Origin: Sinorhizobium sp. B11
GTDB taxonomy: Bacteria > Pseudomonadota > Alphaproteobacteria > Rhizobiales > Rhizobiaceae
DNA length: 64,000 bases
Assembly (NCBI GenBank): GCA_039725955.1
Contig: CP091035.1
Span: forward strand, 186,001-250,000
Direction: 5' to 3'
Part shown: piece after piece, positions 7,726-17,616 of the stretch
Numbering within the stretch: position 1 is the first letter of the stretch
How the letters are laid out: every line of letters starts with the position of its first letter
Translations under genes and position numbers: made by a program
The notes under the pieces: generated by a model
Seen by the model: only the letters and a program-made list of their open reading frames with translations
Told to the model about the DNA's origin: nothing
Databases searched by the model: none

Positions 7726-10700
7726 ATGGACACAGCCTTCATCGAAGACAAGAAGACGATCGCCGAGGACCTGCTCTGGTACAAGGACGCGATCATCTAC
7801 CAATTGCATATCAAGTCCTTCTACGACGCCAATGGCGACGGCATCGGCGATTTCGAAGGCCTCTACCAGAAGCTCGACCATATCGCTGCCCTTGGCGTCA
7901 CCGCGATCTGGCTTCTGCCCTTCTTTCCCTCGCCGCGCCGCGACGACGGCTATGACATTGCCGACTATCGCAGCGTCAGCCCGGATTACGGAACCATCGA
8001 GGATTTCCGCAGGTTCGTCGCAGCCGCCCACGAGCGCAATATCAAGGTGATCATCGAGCTTGTCATCAACCACACATCCGACCAGCATCCCTGGTTCCAG
8101 CGCGCCCGCCAGGCCCCGGCCGGCAGCCCCGAGCGCGATTTCTACGTCTGGTCCGACAATGACCAGAAGTTCCCGGAGACCCGCATCATCTTCCTCGACA
8201 CCGAAAAATCGAACTGGACCTTCGACGCCGTCGCCGGCGCCTATTACTGGCACCGCTTCTATTCTCACCAGCCCGATCTCAACTTCGACAATCCGAAGGT
8301 GATGGAGGAGCTCATCGACATCATGCGCTTCTGGCTGGAAACCGGCATTGACGGCTTCAGGCTCGATGCGATCCCCTATCTCGTCGAACGTGAGGGCACC
8401 AACAACGAAAACCTGCCGGAGACGCATGCGATCCTCAAGCAGATCCGTGCTGCCCTCGATGCCACCCATCCGGGCGTCATGCTGCTTGCCGAGGCCAATC
8501 AATGGCCGGAGGATACGCGCGAATATTTCGGTGACGGCGACGAATGCCACATGGCCTTCCACTTCCCGCTGATGCCGCGCATGTACATGGCGATTGCCAA
8601 GGAGGACCGCTTCCCGATCACCGACATCATGCGTCAGACCCCCGATATTCCCGACACCTGCCAATGGGCGATCTTCCTGAGAAATCATGACGAGCTGACG
8701 CTCGAAATGGTGACTGATGCCGAGCGTGACTATCTCTGGGAGACCTACGCCTCCGACAAGCGGGCGCGGATCAATCTCGGCATCCGCCGACGCCTGGCGC
8801 CACTGATGGAGCGCGACCGGCGGCGCATCGAACTGATGAACGGCCTGCTCCTGTCGATGCCCGGCACGCCTGTCGTCTATTACGGCGACGAGATCGGCAT
8901 GGGCGACAACATCTATCTCGGCGATCGGGACGGGGTGCGCACGCCGATGCAATGGTCGCCCGACCGCAACGGCGGCTTTTCGCGGGCAGACCCGGCCCGC
9001 CTCGTCCTGCCGCCGGTCGCCGATCCGCTCTACGGTTTCGAGGCGCTCAACGTCGAGGCCCAGGTCGCCGATGCCCATTCGCTGTTGAACTGGACGCGGC
9101 GCATGCTGGCGCTGCGCGGCCGGCACAGCGCTTTCGGGCGCGGTTCGCTGCGTTTCCTGACGCCGAGCAACCGCCGCATCCTTGCTTACCTGCGCGAGCA
9201 CGGCGACGAGGTCATATTGTGCGTTGCCAACCTGTCGCGCCTTCCCCAGGCCGTCGAACTCGATCTGTCGGCCTTCGAAGGCCGCATTCCGATCGAACTC
9301 ACCGGCATGTCGCCCTTTCCGCCGATCGGACAGCTCACCTATCTCCTGACCCTGCCGCCCTATGGCTTCTTCTGGTTCCAGCTCAACAAGGAAGCCGACG
9401 GTCCGGCCTGGCGCACTGCGCCGCCCGAGCAGCTGGCCGACTTCGTGACGGTCGTCGTGCGGCGCAGCCTCACCGAACTCGTCGAACAGCCCCAGCATGC
9501 TTCCATGCTCAGCCGCGACGTCCTGCCGGCCTATCTGTCGAAGCGGCGCTGGTTCGGCGCCAAGGATCAGCCGCTTCAGGAAGCCCGCCTGGTATCGGCG
9601 ACACCCATACCCTTTGCCGAGGGGGTCGTTCTTGGCGAGCTCGAGGCGGTCCTTCCCGACCATGTCGAAAGCTACCAGCTGCCGCTTGCCGCCGAGTGGG
9701 ACGACACGCCGCCGAACGTGCTCGGCCAGCAGCTGTCGCTTGCGCGCATCAGGCAGGGGCGACGCGTCGGCTTCCTCACTGATGGTTTTGCCGTCGAGAC
9801 GATGGCGCGCGGCATCCTGCGCGGCTTGCGCGACCGCTCGGTCGTCAGCGGCCGCACGGGCCAGATCGAGTTCATCGGCACCGACCAGCTCGACGGCCTG
9901 GCTCTATCCGACGATATGCCGATCCACTGGCTCTCGGCAGAGCAATCCAACAGCTCGCTGATCGTCGGCGACGCGGCGATGATCAAACTGATAAGGCACA
10001 TATTCATCGGCATTCATCCCGAAGTCGAAATGACCCGCTATCTGACGCAGCACGGCTATCAGCATACTGCGCCATTGCTTGGCGAGGTGGTGCGCACCGA
10101 TGGCGAAGGCCGGCGTTCGACCCTGATCATCGTCCAGGGCGCTATTCGCAACCAGGGGGATGCCTGGAACTGGATGCTGTCCAATCTCAGGCGCGTCGCC
10201 GATGAGATCGTCATGACGGAAGCCCCCGTCGAGGCAGCTGACGAGGAGCTGCGACCGCTGCTCAGTTTCGTTTCCATGGTCGGGGAGCGGCTGGGCGAAC
10301 TGCATGTCCTGCTTGCCCAGCCATCAACAGACGAGGCCTTTTCGCCACGTCGGGCAGGTGCGGCAGATGTCGAAACCATTCGCAAATCCGTTACCGGCGA
10401 AATCGCCTATGCCTTCTCCAAGCTTGCCGATCTTGGCGCGGAGGTGGACGAGGGCATGGGGGCGAGGGTGACATCGCTTCTTGAACAACAGGAGGCAATC
10501 GTCGCGCAGGCAGGCACGCTTGCCGAGCAAGCCATAGGAACCTTGCTCACCCGCGCGCACGGCGATTTCCATCTCGGCCAGATCCTGGTGACGGAAGGCG
10601 ACGCCGTCATCATCGATTTCGAAGGAGAACCTGCCCGCAATCTTGCCGAACGGCGGGCCAAGACCAGTCCGCTGCGCGATGCGGCCGGGCTCTTGCGTTC

Positions 10701-11019
10701 GCTCGATTACCTGACGGCGACCGCCATGCTCGAAAATGACGCGATCTCCGATCATCACGACACCCGCCGGCGCGAAGTCATCACCCGCTTCGGCGCGACA
10801 GCCGAAGAGGTCTTTCTCAAGGCCTATAGCGAGGCACTGTCGCTGTCTGCGGACCTGCCCAACTCGGCCGGCGACATCAGGAAGGTCCTCGACATTTTCC
10901 TGCTTGAGAAGGCGGCCTACGAGATCGCCTACGAAGCGCGCAATCGTCCCAAATGGCTGCCGATCCCGTTGAACGGTTTTGCCAATATCCTGACCCGCCT
11001 CTCGGAGAGCCGCTCATGA
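7726..11019 (+). CDS. treS: Trehalose synthase / maltokinase fusion (TreS-Pep2)
   Basis: 1097 residues. The N-terminal half is a GH13 trehalose synthase interconverting trehalose and maltose: LLWYKDAIIYQLHIKSFYDANGDGIGDF start, nucleophile Asp214 in FRLDAIPY, acid Glu256 in LAEAN, Asp322 in RNHDE. From about residue 590 it is a maltokinase, beginning PAYLSKRRWFGAKD, with the kinase-like catalytic HGDFHLGQ (Asp947) and metal-binding IIDFEG (Asp964). The kinase makes maltose 1-phosphate for GlgE. Fusion of the two is known in many proteobacteria. It starts one base after the glgE stop and overlaps glgB by four bases (ATGA). Large open frames on the opposite strand here are shadows. Confidence 0.95.
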   Translation: MDTAFIEDKKTIAEDLLWYKDAIIYQLHIKSFYDANGDGIGDFEGLYQKLDHIAALGVTAIWLLPFFPSPRRDDGYDIADYRSVSPDYGTIEDFRRFVAAAHERNIKVIIELVINHTSDQHPWFQRARQAPAGSPERDFYVWSDNDQKFPETRIIFLDTEKSNWTFDAVAGAYYWHRFYSHQPDLNFDNPKVMEELIDIMRFWLETGIDGFRLDAIPYLVEREGTNNENLPETHAILKQIRAALDATHPGVMLLAEANQWPEDTREYFGDGDECHMAFHFPLMPRMYMAIAKEDRFPITDIMRQTPDIPDTCQWAIFLRNHDELTLEMVTDAERDYLWETYASDKRARINLGIRRRLAPLMERDRRRIELMNGLLLSMPGTPVVYYGDEIGMGDNIYLGDRDGVRTPMQWSPDRNGGFSRADPARLVLPPVADPLYGFEALNVEAQVADAHSLLNWTRRMLALRGRHSAFGRGSLRFLTPSNRRILAYLREHGDEVILCVANLSRLPQAVELDLSAFEGRIPIELTGMSPFPPIGQLTYLLTLPPYGFFWFQLNKEADGPAWRTAPPEQLADFVTVVVRRSLTELVEQPQHASMLSRDVLPAYLSKRRWFGAKDQPLQEARLVSATPIPFAEGVVLGELEAVLPDHVESYQLPLAAEWDDTPPNVLGQQLSLARIRQGRRVGFLTDGFAVETMARGILRGLRDRSVVSGRTGQIEFIGTDQLDGLALSDDMPIHWLSAEQSNSSLIVGDAAMIKLIRHIFIGIHPEVEMTRYLTQHGYQHTAPLLGEVVRTDGEGRRSTLIIVQGAIRNQGDAWNWMLSNLRRVADEIVMTEAPVEAADEELRPLLSFVSMVGERLGELHVLLAQPSTDEAFSPRRAGAADVETIRKSVTGEIAYAFSKLADLGAEVDEGMGARVTSLLEQQEAIVAQAGTLAEQAIGTLLTRAHGDFHLGQILVTEGDAVIIDFEGEPARNLAERRAKTSPLRDAAGLLRSLDYLTATAMLENDAISDHHDTRRREVITRFGATAEEVFLKAYSEALSLSADLPNSAGDIRKVLDIFLLEKAAYEIAYEARNRPKWLPIPLNGFANILTRLSESRS

Positions 11020-13250
11020 CGACAGACTTCGCCGACATCTTCTTCGGTGTGGAGCCGGATGCGGTCCAGGCCCTCGCCGAGGGACGCCATGGCGATCCGT
11101 TTTCCATCCTCGGCCCGCATCGGTGCGCGGACGGTCGATATAGTGTCCGGCTGTTCCTGCCCGGCGCGTCCTCCGTCGAGCTCGTTGCGCGCGAGACCGG
11201 TTTGCATCTCGCGTCTGCCGAGCTCGTCCATCCGGCCGGCCTGTTTGGCGCAATCATCCCGGAGCCTTCTTCCTACGGTCTGCGGGTGCGCTGGCCCGAC
11301 GCGCTCCAGCTGACCGACGACCCCTACAGGTTCGGTCCCTTGCTCGGCGACCTCGATCTTCATCTCGTCGGCGAAGGCACGCATTACAACCTGACGCGCG
11401 CGCTCGGCGCCATTCCGATGACGATCGACGATATTGCAGGCGTGCGTTTTGCCGTATGGGCGCCAAATGCGCGGCGTGTCTCCGTGGTCGGCGACTTCAA
11501 CAGCTGGGATGGTCGGCGCAATCCGATGCGATTGCGGCCCCAGGCCGGTGTCTGGGAGATCTTCATCCCGCATCTGACCGTCGGCGAGCGCTACAAGTTC
11601 GAAATCCTCGATCAGCACGGCAATCTCCTGCCCCAGAAGGCCGATCCGGTGGCGAGGGCGGCCGAGCCGGCTCCTTCGACTGCCTCCGTGGTTGCCTCCA
11701 CCGATCCCTTCGACTGGTCAGACGCGGCCTGGATGGAGGGGCGGCGCGCCGTCGACAAACGGGCCGAGGCGATCAGCGTCTACGAGGTGCATGCCGGCTC
11801 GTGGCTGCGCGACATGAGCGATGGCGCGCGCATGCTGAACTGGGTCGAGCTGTCGCAGCGGCTCATTCCCTATGTGCGAGACATGGGCTTCACTCATATA
11901 GAGCTCCTGCCGATCATGGAGCATCCCTTCGGCGGGTCCTGGGGCTATCAGCCACTTGGCCTGTTTGCGCCGACCGGCCGCCACGGCACGCCGGAGGATT
12001 TCGCCTATTTCGTCGACCGCTGCCATGGCGCAGGGATCGGCGTCATTCTCGACTGGGTCCCGGCGCATTTTCCGACCGACGCCTGGGGACTGGCACGGTT
12101 CGACGGAACCGCACTCTACGAGCATGAAGATCCGCGCGAAGGTTTCCACCAGGACTGGAACACGCTGATCTACAATCTCGGCCGCAACGAGGTCAAAGGC
12201 TTCCTGATCGCCAGCGCCCTGGAATGGCTCGAGCACTATCACATCGACGGACTGCGCGTGGATGCGGTCGCCTCCATGCTCTACCGCGACTATAGCCGGT
12301 CCGAGGGCCAATGGATTCCCAATCGTTACGGCGGGCGCGAAAACCTCGAGGCGATCGAGTTCTTCAAGCATCTGAACAGCATCGTGCACGAACGATTTCC
12401 GCATGCGCTGACGATAGCGGAGGAATCGACGGCCTTTCCCAACATTACCCGCTCGCCGGAGGAAGGCGGGCTCGGCTTCGACATGAAATGGAACATGGGC
12501 TGGATGCATGACACGCTCCATTACATGTCGGACGATCCCGTCTATCGCCAATATCACCATGGCTCGATGACATTCGGGATGATCTATGCCTATAGCGAGC
12601 ATTTCATCCTGCCCTTTTCCCACGACGAGGTCGTTCACGGCAAAGGATCGTTGCTCGCCAAGATGCCGGGCGACGAATGGCAGAAAATGGCCAATCTGCG
12701 CGCGCTCTTCGGTTTCATGTGGGGCCATCCCGGCAAGAAGCTCCTCTTCATGGGATGCGAGATCGGCCAGAGATCGGAATGGAGCCACGACGCATCGGTA
12801 GAATGGGATCTGATCGATGATCCCGCCCATGCCGGCCTGCAACGGCTGGTGCGCGACCTCAACCGCATCTACGGCCATTTCGCCTGCCTGCACTATGGCG
12901 ACAGCGAGCCCTCCGGTTTCGAGTGGGCCGTCGCCGACGACGCGCATAATTCGGTTCTTGCCATGCTGCGCTATGACCGCGAGCGCCGCCAGGCAGCCCT
13001 CGTCGTGTCGAACTTCACGCCGGTTCCCCGCCCGGATTACCGGCTCGGCGTCTCCTTTGCCGGCCATTGGCGAAAGATCCTCGATACGGACGCATCGATC
13101 TATGCAGGCACCGGCACGGGCAGCGGCGACCGCCACAGCGAAGAGATCGGCGCACACGGGCGCAACCAGTCGGTCCGTCTCGATCTGCCGGGACTGTCGA
13201 CAATGATTTTTCTGCATGAGAAGACCCCCGCCGGCCAGGCACCTGGTTGA
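11016..13250 (+). CDS. glgB: 1,4-alpha-glucan branching enzyme GlgB
   Basis: 744 residues, normal for full-length GlgB: N1 region, CBM48 (FAVWAPNARRVSVVGDFNSWDGR, about residues 145-165), GH13 barrel and C-terminal beta domain. Catalytic Asp416 in LRVDAVAS, Glu469 in IAEEST (the 53-residue separation equals that in E. coli), and Asp in FSHDEVVHGKGS. It introduces alpha-1,6 branches into the glucan extended by GlgE. The ATG overlaps the treS stop, so translation is coupled. With glgE and treS-maltokinase it completes the trehalose-to-branched-glucan pathway, here without glgA or glgC. Confidence 0.95.
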   Translation: MTTDFADIFFGVEPDAVQALAEGRHGDPFSILGPHRCADGRYSVRLFLPGASSVELVARETGLHLASAELVHPAGLFGAIIPEPSSYGLRVRWPDALQLTDDPYRFGPLLGDLDLHLVGEGTHYNLTRALGAIPMTIDDIAGVRFAVWAPNARRVSVVGDFNSWDGRRNPMRLRPQAGVWEIFIPHLTVGERYKFEILDQHGNLLPQKADPVARAAEPAPSTASVVASTDPFDWSDAAWMEGRRAVDKRAEAISVYEVHAGSWLRDMSDGARMLNWVELSQRLIPYVRDMGFTHIELLPIMEHPFGGSWGYQPLGLFAPTGRHGTPEDFAYFVDRCHGAGIGVILDWVPAHFPTDAWGLARFDGTALYEHEDPREGFHQDWNTLIYNLGRNEVKGFLIASALEWLEHYHIDGLRVDAVASMLYRDYSRSEGQWIPNRYGGRENLEAIEFFKHLNSIVHERFPHALTIAEESTAFPNITRSPEEGGLGFDMKWNMGWMHDTLHYMSDDPVYRQYHHGSMTFGMIYAYSEHFILPFSHDEVVHGKGSLLAKMPGDEWQKMANLRALFGFMWGHPGKKLLFMGCEIGQRSEWSHDASVEWDLIDDPAHAGLQRLVRDLNRIYGHFACLHYGDSEPSGFEWAVADDAHNSVLAMLRYDRERRQAALVVSNFTPVPRPDYRLGVSFAGHWRKILDTDASIYAGTGTGSGDRHSEEIGAHGRNQSVRLDLPGLSTMIFLHEKTPAGQAPG

Positions 13251-13361
13251 CCTGGGCCAGGGACACCGTCGTTGCGGCTGCGAGCCGCCTGAGGCATGAG
13301 GTTTGCTGCATTGCCGCTTCAGCCTTGATGGGAAAGCCGATGCTGGATCTCTTCGGCTTTC

Positions 13362-13386
13362 GGAACCAGAAGCTGTGACAATAGTT
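13362..13386 (+). promoter_or_regulatory. EcfG-type promoter candidate for the Crp-like gene at 13434
   Basis: GGAAC at 13362-13366, 16-base spacer, AGTT at 13383-13386, 47 bases before the ATG at 13434. Non-consensus A at the first -10 base. Confidence 0.55.
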
Positions 13387-13433
13387 CACTGGTTACTGTT
13401 GCCGAAGCTCGTGAGGCAATGTGGGAGAGGCAT

Positions 13434-14144
13434 ATGGCGCCAAGTCAGACACAGATTTCGAACCGCATGTTGACCGCGCTCGAGCCGCAGGACTTCGCGC
13501 TTCTGGCCCCGCACCTGGAGCGGGTCGATCTGCCGGCGCATTTCTGCATCGCGGAGCCGCGCAAGAAGCTCGATTACGTCTACTTTCTTGAAACAGGTAT
13601 CGGTGCGGTGATGACGGTCTCCGCCAACGGCCAGACCGCCGAAGCAGGAATGTTCGGCTGGGAGGGCTTCGTGCCGACGGCCACTATCGTCGGTGACGAC
13701 CAAGTTCCCTACCGGGTCGAGATCAACGTCGCCGGCTCCGGTTACCGGGTGCCGATCGAGGCAATGCGTCAGGCGACCATGCAGAGTACCTCTTTCCAGG
13801 TGCCGCTCATCAAGTACATGCATGTCTTTGCCACGCAGGTCGCCTATACCGCACTCGCCAATATCCGCTATCTGCTCGATCAGCGCCTCGCGCGCTGGAT
13901 CCTGATGTGTCACGATCGCCTTCGCAGCGACGAGATGGCGATCACCCATGACTATATTGCCTTGATGCTCGGAGCCCGCAGACCCGGCGTCACCACCTCT
14001 CTTCACGTCCTGGAAGGACATCGTCTGATCCGTTCGGTGCGCGGATCGATCGTCGTTCTCAACCGCGCCGGCCTCGAAAAATTCGCAGCCGGCTCCTACG
14101 GGGTTCCGGAGGAGGAATTCGAACGGCTCATCGGAGGCCGCTAA
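13434..14144 (+). CDS. Crp/Fnr-family transcriptional regulator
   Basis: 236 residues. N-terminal cyclic-nucleotide-binding fold (HFCIAEPRKKLDYVYFLETGIGAVMT; EAGMFGWEGFVPT), a dimerisation helix with RLARWILMCHDR near residue 150, and a C-terminal winged helix (ITHDYIALMLGARRPGVTTSLHVLEG). The cAMP-pocket Arg/Ser signature of true Crp is not recognisable, and there is no Fnr-type N-terminal Cys cluster, so the ligand is unknown. GGGAGAGG precedes the ATG. It is separated from glgB by a promoter-like site. Paralogues lie at 61736 and 62513. Confidence 0.88.
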   Translation: MAPSQTQISNRMLTALEPQDFALLAPHLERVDLPAHFCIAEPRKKLDYVYFLETGIGAVMTVSANGQTAEAGMFGWEGFVPTATIVGDDQVPYRVEINVAGSGYRVPIEAMRQATMQSTSFQVPLIKYMHVFATQVAYTALANIRYLLDQRLARWILMCHDRLRSDEMAITHDYIALMLGARRPGVTTSLHVLEGHRLIRSVRGSIVVLNRAGLEKFAAGSYGVPEEEFERLIGGR

Positions 14145-14203
14145 AGCAAGCAGACGCCGGCATGAGCGCGCAGGAAGCAACAGACAGTATTTGATGGTGA
14201 CGC

Positions 14204-14434
14204 ATGCGATATTATTTCAACATTCGTGACGGCAAGGACCTGATCCTGGATCCCGATGGGAGTGATTGCGCCAGTCTGGCGATCGCCATCGAGGAGGCCA
14301 AGGCCCATGCGCGGGAACTCATGGCGGAACGCCTGAGGTCAGGCAAGGAGCTCGACGGGCAGGCTTTCGAGATCGTCGATGTCGCCGGCGCGCTGGCTGC
14401 CGTCGTTCGTTTCAAGGATGCCCTGCCTTCATGA
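14204..14434 (+). CDS. DUF6894-type small protein
   Basis: 76 residues starting MRYYFNIRDGKDLILDPDG, the standard beginning of DUF6894 proteins, then a helix rich in Ala/Glu (AIEEAKAHARELMAERLRSG) and two strands (AFEIVDVAG, AVVRFKDAL). It lies 60 bases downstream of the Crp-like gene with no promoter of its own visible, so it may be co-transcribed. Function unknown; relatives are scattered in rhizobial accessory DNA. Confidence 0.82.
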   Translation: MRYYFNIRDGKDLILDPDGSDCASLAIAIEEAKAHARELMAERLRSGKELDGQAFEIVDVAGALAAVVRFKDALPS

Positions 14435-14541
14435 GCCGCTATGCTGCCGGACGCGCAGCCGATCGGAGGCAACTTGCATCATCCTGAACCGGCTGCAATC
14501 GCGCACTGGCAAAGCAGCGTCGACCTCCTAGTTTCAGGCCG

Positions 14542-15402
14542 ATGATGGACCAGCTCGCGCAACAGACCACGAATTCCGACTTCGACGGTTGGCGATTTGC
14601 CGCCGGCCTTGGCCGCGGCTTTGCCGGGGCATTGATCTTCGCCTTGCCGATGTTCATGACGATGGAAATGTGGGAGCTCGGCTTTTCCATGGATCGCGGC
14701 CGGCTGCTGCTCTTGCTGATCGTCAACATCCCGCTTCTGGTCCTCTTGTCGAACGAGATAGGCTTCGAAGCCACCTACACATGGGGCGACGCCTTGCGCG
14801 ATGCGGCAATCGCCTATGCGATCGGCATTGTCTCTTCTGCAACCATCCTTGCTGCAGTCGGCGTCCTGCAATTTGAACAACCCTTCATCGAGATCGTCGG
14901 AAAGATCGCCGTGCAAGCCGTCCCGGCCAGCATCGGCGCGCTGCTTGCCCGCAGCCAGCTTAACGGCGACAGCGACGAGGACGACGAGGATCCGGTGCAA
15001 AAGGGTCCGCGAGACTACGCGCGCGAGATGTTCCTGATGGCGATCGGGGCGCTGTTTCTCGGGCTGAATGTCGCCCCCACAGAGGAGATGATCCTGCTCT
15101 CCTACAAGATGACGCCATCGCATGTCCTTGCAGTCCTGGTCATGTCTCTGATCGTGATGCATGGCTTCGTCTATGCAGTCTCTTTCAAGGGTGGGCACGA
15201 GATCGGCGAGGATGTGGCCGCCTGGCATATGGTCATCCGTTTCACGTTGCCCGGATATGTCATCGCACTTCTCGTCAGCGCCTACGCGCTGTGGACCTTC
15301 GAGCAGTTCGGAGATTCCTCCGCATGGCCGGTGCTTGCGAGCGTCATCGTCCTCGGCCTGCCCTGTTCCATTGGCGCGGCTGCCGCGCGGCTGATATTGT
15401 GA
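14542..15402 (+). CDS. TIGR02587-family (DUF2391) integral membrane protein
   Basis: 286 residues (285 if the second ATG at 14545 is used) with about seven hydrophobic segments, starting with FAGALIFALPMFMTMEMWELGF and including LLLLLIVNIPLLVLLSN and AAIAYAIGIVSSATILAAVGV. An acidic loop (DSDEDDEDP) lies in the middle. The MEMWELG motif and the topology are those of TIGR02587/DUF2391. The family is almost always followed by a TIGR02588 protein, as here, so the two probably act as one membrane complex. The function is not known. Confidence 0.88.
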   Translation: MMDQLAQQTTNSDFDGWRFAAGLGRGFAGALIFALPMFMTMEMWELGFSMDRGRLLLLLIVNIPLLVLLSNEIGFEATYTWGDALRDAAIAYAIGIVSSATILAAVGVLQFEQPFIEIVGKIAVQAVPASIGALLARSQLNGDSDEDDEDPVQKGPRDYAREMFLMAIGALFLGLNVAPTEEMILLSYKMTPSHVLAVLVMSLIVMHGFVYAVSFKGGHEIGEDVAAWHMVIRFTLPGYVIALLVSAYALWTFEQFGDSSAWPVLASVIVLGLPCSIGAAAARLIL

Positions 15403-15410
15403 GGGTGCGA

Positions 15411-15806
15411 GTGAGCGATAGACCGAAGAAGGCCAGAAACAGATCCCATCCCGTCGAATGGGTCGTCGGGTTGACGAGCACGGTGCTCGTCGTCGCCCTG
15501 ATTACGTCTGTCGCCTATCAGGCAGCCAGCTATTCAAGCCTGCCGCCCCGCCTGACCGTCACAAGGATCGATACTCCCACGGCAGACCACCAGGTGCGCT
15601 TCGAGATCAGGAACGATGCCGACAGGACGGCCGCCTCGGTCCTCGTCCATGGCGAGGCCAGAAGGCCCGACGGTGGCGCCGAAGTTGCCGAAACGACCTT
15701 CGATTACGTGCCAGGCCGCTCGCGCACCACGGGCGCCCTGATCTTTTCGACCGACGTCACTGACGCCGACGTGACGATCCGGCCCGCCGGCTACATGGAT
15801 CCCTGA
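15411..15806 (+). CDS. TIGR02588-family membrane-anchored protein
   Basis: 131 residues from a GTG at 15411 preceded by GAGGGTG; GTGs at 15399 and 15405 are in frame. One N-terminal transmembrane helix (VEWVVGLTSTVLVVALITSVAY) is followed by a soluble beta-rich domain (RFEIRNDADRTAASVLVHGEA; AETTFDYVPGRSR), presumably outside the membrane. It overlaps or abuts the TIGR02587 gene, the usual arrangement. Confidence 0.85.
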   Translation: MSDRPKKARNRSHPVEWVVGLTSTVLVVALITSVAYQAASYSSLPPRLTVTRIDTPTADHQVRFEIRNDADRTAASVLVHGEARRPDGGAEVAETTFDYVPGRSRTTGALIFSTDVTDADVTIRPAGYMDP

Positions 15807-15850
15807 AAGGACGCGACAATGGCAGCAGAAAAGGCGCCACGTTCCTAAGG

Positions 15851-17389
15851 CTACCGCTCGTGCGACAGCGCCAGCCGCGCCGTGAAAACCGTACCGTCGA
15901 CACGCGCAATGGTAAAAGATCCACCCATTTCAGCAACCAGGGCCTTGATCAGCCGGCTGCCCATGCCCGATCTTGCAGCCGCCGGATCGTAGCCGATCCC
16001 GTCATCGGAAAGTTCAAAAAGCACCGTGTCGTCCGGTTGCCGCAGGAGGCGGATCCGGATCAATGCCTGGTTCCTGTCGGCGAAAGCGTATTTCATGCTG
16101 TTTGTCAGCAACTCGTTCAGCAGAAGCGTGAATGGCGTCGCCTTTTCGGCATCGATCTTGATATCGTCGAGTTCGAAGACGAGATCGACAGCTTGCTCGT
16201 GCAGCCCGACCAGCGTGCGCGAAAGGTTCGGGACGAGCTGGCGGGCGTTGACGCTGTCGAACTGATCGAAGCCGTACATCTGCTCGTGCACAGCCGCCAT
16301 GGCGAGGATCCTGTCGTTCAACCTCTGGACGGTTTCAGGCGTCAACCCTTGCAGTCGTACAAGCCCCATCACGGTCTGCAGATTGTTCTTCACGCGGTGG
16401 TGGATTTCGCGCATCAGGACCTGGTTGGTTCGCAACGCTTCGCCAAGTTCGGCCGCATGGCGGGCATCCGTGCGCGCGAGACTGAGAATTTTCAGTCCCG
16501 CAGCAACAGTGGCAGCCGAGACGAGCGCCGTAAGAAGGAGCGCGATTGCGACATCGTTCCAAAACGGTCTCAGGATCAGGCCGATATCGGCCGAAGCGAT
16601 CGCGACAAAGGGCGTACGCTCGACGATGCGATAGGCCACCAGGCGCTTGACATGGTCGACCGGTGAAGTCGATAGGTAGGTGCCTGACGTCGCCTTCCGC
16701 ATGTAGTCTGTAAAGAGTACATAGTTGCCGAGATCGACCATGTCCGGCGGCTCGGGGTGACGCGCGATCAGCTTGCCGTCACGCCGGAAGAAACTGACGG
16801 TGGAGCCGGGGCCAAGCGGCGAGGCGTCCCAGATGGAACGCAGCATGCCGATATCGAAGGCAAGCACCGCCACGCCCAGGAACCTGTGGTCACGCTCAAT
16901 GCGGGCGGCCGAAAGAAATATGCGTCGTCCGGTATTGCCCATCTGCGTCATCGCCGACGTATAGGCGTCCGCCCCGTTGGCGAGCCGGCGGAAATAGGTC
17001 TGATCGAGGATATCGGCAGGCGACCCCTCTCGGTCGGTCGAATAGATGAGCGTGCCGTCGGCGGCGATCACATAGGCGGTCGCGTTCGTCGGAAGTGCTG
17101 CGGTCGCCTGGTTCAGCCGCCTCGACAGGTCGCCATCGTCGGGGTCGATCGCCGAGCCGAAGGCATTGTCCATGCGATCGAGGGTCTGACGCGCCAAAGA
17201 GTTGATCCAGACTGCGTTTGCCGCGACGATCTTTGCAGTCGCAACGACCTGTTCCTCGCCGCGCCGGACCGCGGAGGAATAGCTCGAATGCAGCCAAACC
17301 GCCAAAACGACGCAAAAGGCGGCAAACAGGCAGACAATTGCGGCGATGGCAGCCCTACCGACAATCGTAAAGCCTCTGGTCAGGCCCAT
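15851..17389 (-). CDS. Membrane-bound HisKA_2-type sensor histidine kinase
   Basis: 512 residues. TM1 near residues 10-30 (AAIAAIVCLFAAFCVVLAVWL), an extracytoplasmic sensor of about 230 residues with Cache-like motifs (YVIAADGTLIYSTDREG; QTYFRRLANG), TM2 (VAIALLLTALVSAATVAAGL), then the kinase core: phospho-acceptor His in REIHHRVKNNLQTVMGLVRLQ, N-box NELLTNSMKYAF, G-box DDGIGYDP. HisKA_2/HWE kinases are the class that signals to PhyR in the general stress response. ATG at 17389 chosen for the GAGGG before it; a GTG at 17410 is possible. No receiver is adjacent, so the partner may be elsewhere. Confidence 0.9.
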   Translation of the reverse strand: MGLTRGFTIVGRAAIAAIVCLFAAFCVVLAVWLHSSYSSAVRRGEEQVVATAKIVAANAVWINSLARQTLDRMDNAFGSAIDPDDGDLSRRLNQATAALPTNATAYVIAADGTLIYSTDREGSPADILDQTYFRRLANGADAYTSAMTQMGNTGRRIFLSAARIERDHRFLGVAVLAFDIGMLRSIWDASPLGPGSTVSFFRRDGKLIARHPEPPDMVDLGNYVLFTDYMRKATSGTYLSTSPVDHVKRLVAYRIVERTPFVAIASADIGLILRPFWNDVAIALLLTALVSAATVAAGLKILSLARTDARHAAELGEALRTNQVLMREIHHRVKNNLQTVMGLVRLQGLTPETVQRLNDRILAMAAVHEQMYGFDQFDSVNARQLVPNLSRTLVGLHEQAVDLVFELDDIKIDAEKATPFTLLLNELLTNSMKYAFADRNQALIRIRLLRQPDDTVLFELSDDGIGYDPAAARSGMGSRLIKALVAEMGGSFTIARVDGTVFTARLALSHER

Positions 17390-17616
17390 GCGACCCTCAT
17401 GATCCGACACCGTCGGACTGTCGGATAGCAGGCTATCGGTGTCAAGGATCAGTACGGTAGGAGTCCTTCGAGCATGCTCGACGCTCAGGGGGCAGCAAAG
17501 GCAGGGCGAGCTCCCCCACCGCGTCCCGACATTCGGCGCTTACTGGCAGGCGCTGTGGCTTGCGGAACAAATCGACCGCACGAACCATTTGCGTCTCCAG
17601 CACAAGGGAGAAACGG

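Noticed and set aside
7705..9663. 652-codon open frame on the minus strand
   Set aside because: Lies entirely antisense to the TreS-maltokinase gene, which shows all catalytic motifs; the antisense translation has no domain and is a GC-driven shadow.
11718..13217. 499-codon open frame on the minus strand
   Set aside because: Antisense to glgB; no recognisable domain, and its existence is explained by codon bias of glgB.
17564..17588. GGAAC before the second TreS-like gene
   Set aside because: Followed after 16 bases by CCAT; no GTT core at either spacing.
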